A DNA stretch of 17,213 nt from JBBSGC01 sp038254525 (lineage in GTDB: Bacteria; Actinomycetota; Actinomycetes; Propionibacteriales; Nocardioidaceae), in assembly GCA_038254525.1 (NCBI GenBank), contig JBBSGC010000031.1, positions 1-17,213 of the forward strand, written 5' to 3'. The notes under the pieces are model-generated. The model was not told the DNA's origin and did not search any database. It saw only the letters and a program-made list of their open reading frames with translations. A program made the translations under genes and the position numbers. Positions 1 through 6,807 of the stretch are shown in pieces; position 1 is the stretch's first letter; each line of letters opens with the position of its first letter.

Positions 1-1551
1 AACCGGCTCGCCCACGCGCAGCCCGGCGGTGCTCGCCGCGTCGGCGGCAAGCAGGGCCCAGGCAGCGGAGTTGCCGAGGACAGCAACTCGTGGACCGCGA
101 GGCAGCGGCTGGTGGGCGAGCAGCTGGGCGACGTCGAGCATGTCCTCGAGCGTGTCGACGCGGACGACCCCCGCCTGGCGGAACATCGCGTCAACGGCGG
201 CCTGCGGCGCCGACGTCAGCCGCACTGCGTGCCCGACGGGCACTTCGTGCATCGTGCGTCCGGACTTGACGGCGACCACGGGTTTGCGCCGGCCGACGCG
301 GCGCGCGATCCGGGAGAACTTGCGCGGATTGCCGATCGACTCCAGATAGAGCAGGACGACCTCGGTGGTGGAGTCCTCCTCCCAGTACTGCAGCAGGTCG
401 TTTCCCGAAACGTCGGCTCGGTTGCCGACCGAGATGAAACTCGACAAGCCGAGGCCGCGCCGGCCGACGGACTTCAGGATCGCCATCCCCACCGCAGCCG
501 ACTGGCAGAACAAGCCGACCCGACCTCGTGGAGGCATCAGCGGCGACAGGGATGCGTTCAGCGAGATGCCGGGCGTGGTGTTGATGACGCCCAGGCAGTT
601 GGGGCCGACGAGCCGCAGGCCGTAGCTGCGCGCCAGCCCGAGCAGCCGACGCTGGAGCTGGCGGCCTTGCTCCCCAGTCTCGGCGAAGCCGGTGGAGGTC
701 ACCACCAGCACGTGCACACCCTTGGCCGCGCAGTCGAGCACCACGTCGGCCACCGCGTCGGCAGGCACCGCGATGATCGCCAGGTCGACCGCGCCGGGGA
801 TCTCCTGCACCGAGGCGAACGCCGGCAGTCCCCAGACCGCCTCGGCCTGCGGGTTGACGGCGTAGGTCGCTCCGGTGAAGTCACCGAGCACCAGGTTGCG
901 CACGAGCGCGTGGCCGGCGGTGTCCTCACCCGCTCCCACCACCGCCACGCTCGACACCGTGAAGATGCGGTCCACCGAAGCCGCCTCGAAACGGTGCTCA
1001 CGCGCCCGCATCACACCGACGGCGGTGTCGGTGGGGTCGATCGGGAAGTCAAGGTGCAGCACTCCCTGCGCGAAGCCACCGGCGACGGCGTAGCCCTGCT
1101 CCTTGAACACCTGGACCATCCGGACGTTCTCCGGCAGCACCTCGGCGACGAAGCGGTGCAGACCGCGCTCGCGACCGGCCTGCGCGAGGTGCTCGAGCAG
1201 CAGCTGCCCCAGTCCCCTGCCTTGGAACTCGTCCTGCACGAGGAACGCCACCTCGGCGTCTCGCTCGTTGATCGCGTCGAAGCGCCCGACCGCGACGATG
1301 GCTCCGCCACGGGTTACGACGAGGGCGACCCGCCGGTCATAGTCGACGCCGGTGAACCGCTCGACGTCGCGTCCGGACAGCACGGGGTACGGTGCGAAGA
1401 AGCGGAAGTACTTGGACTGGTCGGAAACTCGCGCGTAGAAGTCGACGAGCGCCTGCGCGTCGGCCGTTGTGATCGGTCGCACCTGCGCGGTGCTGCCGTC
1501 GCGGAGCACGACATCGGCCTCCCACTGCCTGGGATAGGCGGGAGGCTCCAC
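1..1551 (-). CDS. Pat-like bifunctional GNAT acetyltransferase / ADP-forming acyl-CoA synthetase domain protein (partial, 3' end outside window)
   Basis: 517 codons are visible and the frame is still open at base 1. Residues about 15-160 are a GNAT domain with an acidic strand (AEVAFLV, Glu100) and the acetyl-CoA loop QGRGLG (110-115). A Rossmann CoA-binding domain follows (SSVAVVGAGEDTAGHALVRN, then AVNP, AIIAVPA and TGFAETG), then the ligase-CoA domain (LVGPNCLGVIN). The family's phospho-histidine motif (SHTG-like) reads RLTSAP at 444-449, so the catalytic His appears absent. This fits protein acetyltransferases of the Pat/PatZ type, in which the synthetase part is a sensor rather than an enzyme. 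GNAT comes first, the reverse of enterobacterial Pat and like the streptomycete form. The GTG at 1551 is the first start after an in-frame TAG only four codons upstream; there is no Shine-Dalgarno. It is divergent from an acyl-CoA ligase, a plausible substrate. The family call is firm; the substrate is inferred. Confidence 0.88.
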   Translation of the reverse strand, partial: MEPPAYPRQWEADVVLRDGSTAQVRPITTADAQALVDFYARVSDQSKYFRFFAPYPVLSGRDVERFTGVDYDRRVALVVTRGGAIVAVGRFDAINERDAEVAFLVQDEFQGRGLGQLLLEHLAQAGRERGLHRFVAEVLPENVRMVQVFKEQGYAVAGGFAQGVLHLDFPIDPTDTAVGVMRAREHRFEAASVDRIFTVSSVAVVGAGEDTAGHALVRNLVLGDFTGATYAVNPQAEAVWGLPAFASVQEIPGAVDLAIIAVPADAVADVVLDCAAKGVHVLVVTSTGFAETGEQGRQLQRRLLGLARSYGLRLVGPNCLGVINTTPGISLNASLSPLMPPRGRVGLFCQSAAVGMAILKSVGRRGLGLSSFISVGNRADVSGNDLLQYWEEDSTTEVVLLYLESIGNPRKFSRIARRVGRRKPVVAVKSGRTMHEVPVGHAVRLTSAPQAAVDAMFRQAGVVRVDTLEDMLDVAQLLAHQPLPRGPRVAVLGNSAAWALLAADAASTAGLRVGEPV

Positions 1552-1557
1552 GGCGCC

Positions 1558-1586
1558 AACCTATCGGCCGGCACCTCGGCGGTCGG
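1558..1586 (-). promoter_or_regulatory. Candidate leaderless promoter of the Pat-like gene
   Basis: On the minus strand a TAGGTT hexamer (1558-1563) lies 6 bases before the GTG start at 1551, and CCGACC (1581-1586) lies 17 bases further upstream. These match TATAAT and TTGACA at four positions each. With a -10 box this close, transcription would start at or next to the GTG, which fits the lack of a ribosome binding site. The 135-bp divergent spacer (1552-1686) must also hold the promoter of the ligase gene. The best candidate there is TGGCCA (1622-1627) and CACAAT (1646-1651), 18 bases apart, and it is weak. Confidence 0.35.
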
Positions 1587-1686
1587 CGGCAAGCGTCGCA
1601 CCGCGAGGCTGTCCGCACGGCTGGCCAGTGCCCCTCGCGAGCCAGCACAATGCAACCGAACACCCGCAGGTGAGGGAGACCGTCCC

Positions 1687-3411
1687 GTGACCGCTCGTCC
1701 AGGCAGCGCCACCCAGGCATTCCGGGAGGCCCGCGACTTCTTGCTCGTGCACCGTGAGGACTACGAGACCGCGTACGCCGGCTTCAGCTGGCCGGTGCTC
1801 GAGTCGTTCAACTGGGCCCGGGACTGGTTCGACCACCTGGCGGCCGTCCAGCCGGCGGTGCCGGCGCTGTGGCTGGTCGAAGAAGACGGATCGCAGGAGA
1901 AGATCTCCTACGCGCAGATGTCGGAACGCTCGCGGCGCGTCGCGGGCTGGTTAAAGGCCCAGGGGATCACCCGGGGCGATCGGGTGCTGCTGGTGCTCGG
2001 CAACTGTGCGCCGCTGTGGGAGCTGATGCTGGCCTGCATCCGGGTCGGCGCGGTGATCATCCCGGCGACCACCCTGCTGCCCGCCGCCGACCTGCAGGAC
2101 CGGGCGCGGCGTGGACAGGTCGCGATGGTCGTCTCGCACTCGGCCGATGCCGCCAAGCTGGCCGACCTCGACGCCGACGTGCGGCGGGTGGCCGTCGGCG
2201 AGCAGACCCCTCAGGGGTGGTCGCGCTACGCCGACAGTGCCTCAGCCGACCTCCTCGACGCTGCCGTCGACGCACACCCCGACGAGCCCTTGCTGCTGTA
2301 CTTCACCTCCGGGACGACCGCGCAGCCGAAACTGGTCGAGCACACCCACATCTCCTACCCGGTGGGCCATCTGTCCACGATGTACTGGATCGGTCTGCAG
2401 CCCGGCGACGTGCACCTGAACATCTCCTCCGCAGGCTGGGCCAAGCACGCCTGGAGCTGTTTCTTCGCCCCCTGGAACGCCGGTGCGACCGTGCTGGTCC
2501 ACAACTACGGCCGCTTCGACGCCGGTCGGCTGCTGGCGGTCATGGACTCGGTGTCGGTGACCACGTTCTGCGCCCCGCCGACGGTCTGGCGGATGCTGGT
2601 GCAGGAGGATCTGGGCGGCCACGACCTGGCGCTTCGCGAGGTGGTGGCCGCAGGTGAGCCGCTCAACCCCGAGGTCATCGAGCAGGTCCGCGCCGCGTGG
2701 GGACTCACCGTCCGCGACGGCTTCGGGCAGACCGAGACCACCGCTGTCGTCGGGAACTCACCCGGGCAGCCGTTGCGTCTGGGTTCGATGGGGCGGCCGT
2801 TGCCGGGTTATGTCATCTCGCTGGTCGACCCGGTGACCGACCAGGGTGCTCGGGAAGGCGAGATCTGCATCGAGCTGGCTCGCCGCCCGACCGGGCTGAT
2901 GACGGGCTACGCCGGTGACGACGAGCTCACCGAGCGGGTCACCCGCGCTGGGTTCTACCACACCGGCGACGTGGCCGCGGTCGACGACGAGGGCTACATC
3001 ACCTACGTGGGCCGCTCCGACGACGTCTTCAAGGCCAGCGACTACCGGATCTCCCCGTTCGAGCTGGAGAGCGTTCTGGTGGCCCATCCGGCTGTGGCCG
3101 AGGCGGCCGTGGTGCCCTCCCCCGACCCCGTCCGGCTGGCCGTCCCCAAGGCCTTCGTCGTGCTGGCCGCGGGCCATTCGCCGGACCGCGCCACGGCGCT
3201 GGACATCCTGCGCTACTCGCGCGCGGCACTGGCGCCTTACAAGCGGATCCGCCGGCTGGAGTTCGCTTCGGACGAGGAGGGGCTGCCCAAGACGATCTCG
3301 GGGAAGATCCGCCGGGTGGAGCTGCGCACCGGCGAGGCCTCGGCCGTCGCCGACCACGCGCCGGTGTCGCCGCTGGCCTTCGACGAGGCCGACTTCCCCG
3401 AGCTCGCTTGA
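1687..3411 (+). CDS. AMP-forming acyl-CoA synthetase (medium-chain / acetyl-CoA synthetase-like)
   Basis: 574 residues, a usual length for an ANL-superfamily acyl-CoA ligase, which joins a carboxylic acid to CoA through an acyl-adenylate. The N-terminus (FSWPVLESFNWARDWFD, about 31-47) resembles medium-chain acyl-CoA synthetases. Motifs seen in order: P-loop YFTSGTTAQPK (about 203-213), GFGQTETT (about 345-352), YHTGDVA (about 423-429), the hinge region VGRSDDVFKASDYRISPFELE, and C-terminal PKTISGKIRR with the catalytic Lys540. The GTG at 1687 was chosen because AGGTGAGGGAG lies 7 bases upstream and homology begins just after it; the frame stays open much further upstream but opposite a real minus-strand gene. 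The exact acid substrate cannot be read. The active-site lysine sits in the PxxxxGK context that Pat-type enzymes acylate, and a Pat-like gene is divergent from it. A 22-bp repeat array begins at its stop codon. Confidence 0.9.
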   Translation: MTARPGSATQAFREARDFLLVHREDYETAYAGFSWPVLESFNWARDWFDHLAAVQPAVPALWLVEEDGSQEKISYAQMSERSRRVAGWLKAQGITRGDRVLLVLGNCAPLWELMLACIRVGAVIIPATTLLPAADLQDRARRGQVAMVVSHSADAAKLADLDADVRRVAVGEQTPQGWSRYADSASADLLDAAVDAHPDEPLLLYFTSGTTAQPKLVEHTHISYPVGHLSTMYWIGLQPGDVHLNISSAGWAKHAWSCFFAPWNAGATVLVHNYGRFDAGRLLAVMDSVSVTTFCAPPTVWRMLVQEDLGGHDLALREVVAAGEPLNPEVIEQVRAAWGLTVRDGFGQTETTAVVGNSPGQPLRLGSMGRPLPGYVISLVDPVTDQGAREGEICIELARRPTGLMTGYAGDDELTERVTRAGFYHTGDVAAVDDEGYITYVGRSDDVFKASDYRISPFELESVLVAHPAVAEAAVVPSPDPVRLAVPKAFVVLAAGHSPDRATALDILRYSRAALAPYKRIRRLEFASDEEGLPKTISGKIRRVELRTGEASAVADHAPVSPLAFDEADFPELA

Positions 3412-3497
3412 CCGCCCGTCCGTGAGTTCCCGACCGCCCGTCCGTGAGTTCCCGACCAACCGTCCGTGAGTTCCTGACCAGCCGTCCGTGAGTTGTC
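3410..3497 (+). repeat. Tandem array of four 22-bp repeats (locus 1)
   Basis: Four directly adjacent units at 3410-3431, 3432-3453, 3454-3475 and 3476-3497. Units 1 and 2 are identical; units 3 and 4 differ at three and five positions. Every unit has the core CCGTCCGTGAGTT. The first unit begins with the GA of the TGA stop of the acyl-CoA synthetase. The same unit occurs at 9498-9563 and, inverted, at 10210-10275. The array lies between the ligase gene and the topoisomerase gene, and the last unit ends 88 bases before the latter's ATG. The unit is not a palindrome, so it is not an obvious terminator. Its G-rich strand is the minus strand. Confidence 0.93.
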
Positions 3498-3585
3498 ATC
3501 GCGCGGCTGGGCGTCGCTGCGTACGTTTGTCAGCCCCACCGGGTGAGAATGAGCGCGCCGCAACCATGAGGAGACCAGACCCGGC

Positions 3586-6087
3586 ATGGCCACCCGCAGC
3601 AAGACCGTCGAGCCAGACGACTTCGAGGAGCACATCGTCGACATCGACGTCGGCGACGAGATGCGAGCCAGCTTCCTGGAGTACGCCTACTCCGTGATCT
3701 ACTCGCGTGCCCTCCCCGACGCACGCGACGGGCTGAAGCCCGTGCAGCGGCGCATCCTCTACACGATGGCCGACATGGGGCTGCGCCCCGACCGGGGCCA
3801 CGTCAAGTGTGCCCGCGTGGTGGGGGAGGTGATGGGCCGGCTGCACCCCCACGGCGATGGAGCCATCTACGACGCCCTGGTACGGCTGGTCCAGCCGTGG
3901 GCGCTGCGGGTGCCGCTGGTCGACGGGCACGGGAACTTCGGCTCCCCCGACGACCCGCCTGCAGCGATGCGGTACACCGAGTGCCGCCTGGCAGCCCCGG
4001 CCCTGCCGATGACTGCCTCTCTCGACGAGGACACCGTCGACTTCAAGCCGAACTATGACAGCCGCGAGTCCGAGCCCGTCGTGCTGCCGTCGGCGATTCC
4101 CAACCTGGTGGTCAATGGGGCGTCCGGCATCGCGGTGGGCATGGCGACCAACATCGCGCCGCACAACCTCGTCGAGGTCGTGCAGGCCCTCCGCCACCTC
4201 CTGGACCACCCGGCGGCGGACCTGGAGCAGCTGATGCGCTTCGTGCCTGGCCCCGATCTGCCCACCGGCGGCAAGATCGTCGGCCTCGACGGTATCCGTG
4301 AGGCCTACCAGAGCGGACGCGGCAGCTTTCGGATGCGGGCGACGACCCGGATCGAGTCGGTAACCGCCCGGCGCAAGGGCATCGTGGTCACCGAGCTGCC
4401 CTACAACGTCGGACCGGAGAAGGTCATCGAGCGGATCAAGTCGCTCGTGCAGACCAAGAAGCTGCAGGGCGTCGCGGAGCTGAAGAACCTGACCGACCGC
4501 AACTCGACCCTACGACTGGTGATCGAGGTCAAGAACGGCTTCCATCCCGAGGCGCTCCTCGAGGCGCTGTTCAAGCAGACACCGTTGGAGGAGTCGTTCG
4601 CGATCAACGCGGTCTGCCTGGTCGACGGCCAGCCACGCACGCTCGGCCTCAAGCAGCTGCTCGAGGTCTACCTTGCCCACCGCCTTGACGTCGTGCGCCG
4701 GCGCTCCGTCCACCGCCGACAGCGGGCCATCGATCGGCTGCACCTCGTGGACGGTCTGCTGGTGGCGATCCTCGACATCGACGACGTCATCCAGCTGATC
4801 CGGGGCAGCGACAACGCGGAGCTGGCCCGGCAGCGGCTGGTCAGCGTGTTCGACCTGACGGAGGTGCAGGCGACGTACATCCTCGACATGCAGCTGCGCC
4901 GACTCACCCGGTTCTCGCGGATCGAGCTGGAGAGCGAGCGTGCGGAGCTGCACGAGCGGATCGCCGAGCTCGACGCGGTGCTCGCCGACGATGCAGTGCT
5001 GCGCGGGGTCGTGTCCCGTGAGCTGGCTGAGATGGCCGAGCAGTTCGGCACCCCGCGGCGCACTGTGCTGCTGGAGTCCGCCAGCACACCCGGGTCGATG
5101 GCAGGGCCCGTGGAGATGGCCGACGACCCTTGCTCGGTGCTGCTGAGCTCGACGGGTCTACTCGCACGTACGAGTGGTGCGACTGTGGACGGCACCGGCG
5201 GCCGGCGTACCAGGCACGACGTCATCGTCTCGGCGGCGGCGGCGACGGTCCGCGGCTCGGTCGGCCTGGTGACCAGTGCCGGCCGACTGCATCGCCTGGG
5301 CGTGCTCGACCTGCCGGCCCTGCCCGGCACGGCCAGCGCCCCGCACCTGCAGGGTGGCGCGCCGGCGGCTGAGTTCCTGTCCCTCGAACCGGGCGAACGT
5401 CCACTGTGCCTGACTTCACTCGACCCCGGCCGGCCCGGTCTGGCGCTCGGTACCACGCGAGGCGTCGTCAAGCGGGTGCTTCCCGACCACCCGAACAACC
5501 GCGACGTCTGGGAGGTCATCCGGCTCGACGAACCCGACCGGGTGGTCGGAGCCGTCGCCTTGGCCACCGGTGACGAGGAGCTGTGCTTCGTCAGCTCCGA
5601 CGCCCGGCTCTTGCACTTCCCGGCCTCGCTCGTGCGCCCACAGGGCAGGACCGGTGGCGGCGTCGCCGGGATCAAGCTCAACGCGGGGGCCTCGGTCGTC
5701 TTCTTCGGCGCCCTGCGATTCATCGACGACGCGGTCGTGGTGACGATTGCCGGCTCGGCCGCTGCCCTGCCCGGAACCTCGACCGGCTCCGCCAAGCTGA
5801 CCCCACTGGCGGACTACCCCGGCAAGGGCCGTGGCACCGGCGGCGTGCGCGCACACCGGTTCCTGAAGGGAGAGGACACCCTGCTCACCGCCTGGGCCGG
5901 CGACGGACCGCCCATGGCGGCCGCTGGCAGCGGCGCACCGGTGGACCTGCCGGTGACGCCGGGGCGTCGAGACGGTTCCGGGGCTCCGCTCGACCAACCG
6001 GTTGCTGCGATCGCTCCGCCGCCGCAGGGCGCCAAGGCTGCCTTGCCACCGACCGCCGGAGACGCCGACCCCGCACCCCCGACGTGA
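3586..6087 (+). CDS. parC: DNA topoisomerase IV-like subunit A (GyrA/ParC family)
   Basis: 833 residues; the breakage-rejoining subunit of a type IIA topoisomerase that pairs with the ATPase subunit at 11116-13194 to decatenate or relax DNA. The N-terminus (EYAYSVIYSRALPDARDGLKP) is typical; the catalytic tyrosine is Tyr130 in AAMRYTECRL, and GASGIAVGMATNIAPHN follows. The C-terminal third has beta-pinwheel character (RTGGGVAGIKL, GKGRGTGGVRAH), but I see no canonical GyrA box (QRRGGKG), which favours a topoisomerase IV-like role over a supercoiling gyrase. The position equivalent to E. coli GyrA Ser83 is Gly92 (HPHGDGAIYD). The last 60 residues are Pro/Ala/Gly-rich and look disordered. GAGGAG lies 12 bases before the ATG, a little far. 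The lipoprotein gene follows after 12 bases. A housekeeping gyrA, if present, lies elsewhere. Confidence 0.9.
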   Translation: MATRSKTVEPDDFEEHIVDIDVGDEMRASFLEYAYSVIYSRALPDARDGLKPVQRRILYTMADMGLRPDRGHVKCARVVGEVMGRLHPHGDGAIYDALVRLVQPWALRVPLVDGHGNFGSPDDPPAAMRYTECRLAAPALPMTASLDEDTVDFKPNYDSRESEPVVLPSAIPNLVVNGASGIAVGMATNIAPHNLVEVVQALRHLLDHPAADLEQLMRFVPGPDLPTGGKIVGLDGIREAYQSGRGSFRMRATTRIESVTARRKGIVVTELPYNVGPEKVIERIKSLVQTKKLQGVAELKNLTDRNSTLRLVIEVKNGFHPEALLEALFKQTPLEESFAINAVCLVDGQPRTLGLKQLLEVYLAHRLDVVRRRSVHRRQRAIDRLHLVDGLLVAILDIDDVIQLIRGSDNAELARQRLVSVFDLTEVQATYILDMQLRRLTRFSRIELESERAELHERIAELDAVLADDAVLRGVVSRELAEMAEQFGTPRRTVLLESASTPGSMAGPVEMADDPCSVLLSSTGLLARTSGATVDGTGGRRTRHDVIVSAAAATVRGSVGLVTSAGRLHRLGVLDLPALPGTASAPHLQGGAPAAEFLSLEPGERPLCLTSLDPGRPGLALGTTRGVVKRVLPDHPNNRDVWEVIRLDEPDRVVGAVALATGDEELCFVSSDARLLHFPASLVRPQGRTGGGVAGIKLNAGASVVFFGALRFIDDAVVVTIAGSAAALPGTSTGSAKLTPLADYPGKGRGTGGVRAHRFLKGEDTLLTAWAGDGPPMAAAGSGAPVDLPVTPGRRDGSGAPLDQPVAAIAPPPQGAKAALPPTAGDADPAPPT

Positions 6088-6099
6088 GAGGTTGGTCTA

Positions 6100-6807
6100 G
6101 TGCCGCGTAGCCGTAAACGCCCTGCTCGCCCGATGGTGCTCGGCATCGCCGCGTGTGCGCTGCTGGCCACGTCCTGCTCGAGCAGCTCCGGCGGCGGCTC
6201 GACCTCAGCCGACCTTCCGGACCGGCTGAGTGCCGCCAGGTCGACCCTCGACGACGCCGCCAGCATCGACTTCCAGCTGAGCACCGACAACCTCCCCTCG
6301 GGCACTACTGGGCTGGTCAGCGCCGAAGGCACCGGCAACCACGATCCCGCGTTCAAGGGGTCGGTCACGGTGAGCGCGGGCGCCTCGATCAGCGCCGACG
6401 TGGTGTGCGTCGGAGGCACCGTCTACGCCAAGATCGGCTTCCTCCCGACGTACGCCCCACTCGACCCGGCCAGCTACGGAGCACCCAACCCGGCCGACTT
6501 CTTCGCGACCGACACCGGGGTGTCCAGCTTGCTGACCGCCACCAAGGACCCGGTGGCCGGTGAACAGTCCCGCGACGGCGACACCGTGCTGAGCACCATC
6601 GACGGCACACTGGCCGGTGACGTCGTGCAGACGTTGGTGCCCTCGGCCGATTCCGGTGGCTCCTTCGACGTGGAGTGGCGGCTCACCGGCGACGACACGT
6701 TGCGGGACGCGACGATCAGCGGGCCCTTCTATCCCGGCGCTGACGACGTCACGTACTCGATTGCCGTCGCCGCCTCGACCGACCCGGTCGACATCAGCGC
6801 TCCGTGA
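6100..6807 (+). CDS. LppX/LprAFG-family lipoprotein (LprG-like)
   Basis: 235 residues. The N-terminus is basic (RSRKRPARP), then a short hydrophobic stretch ends in the lipobox LATSC with Cys26, so the mature protein should be a membrane-anchored lipoprotein outside the cell. A Ser/Gly-rich linker follows, then a domain with family features: STLDDAASIDFQLST near the start, a central GTVYAKIGF strand, and a C-terminal DVEWRLTGDDTLRDATISGPFYPG. LprG-type proteins hold acylated lipids in a pocket and hand them over for export. The next gene is an MFS transporter overlapping by GTGA, which is the mycobacterial lprG-P55 arrangement. The start is GTG with GAGAGG 8 bases upstream, just after the topoisomerase stop. 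Family and lipoprotein nature are well supported; the lipid cargo is inferred. Confidence 0.85.
   Translation: MPRSRKRPARPMVLGIAACALLATSCSSSSGGGSTSADLPDRLSAARSTLDDAASIDFQLSTDNLPSGTTGLVSAEGTGNHDPAFKGSVTVSAGASISADVVCVGGTVYAKIGFLPTYAPLDPASYGAPNPADFFATDTGVSSLLTATKDPVAGEQSRDGDTVLSTIDGTLAGDVVQTLVPSADSGGSFDVEWRLTGDDTLRDATISGPFYPGADDVTYSIAVAASTDPVDISAP

Noticed and set aside
112..1686. Plus-strand open frame joined upstream of the acyl-CoA ligase
   Set aside because: It is opposite the real Pat-like gene on the minus strand, is rich in His/Arg with no family, and the ligase homology starts only after GTG 1687.
3410..3497. CRISPR array
   Set aside because: Units are directly adjacent with no unique spacers, the arrays are short, and there are no cas genes.
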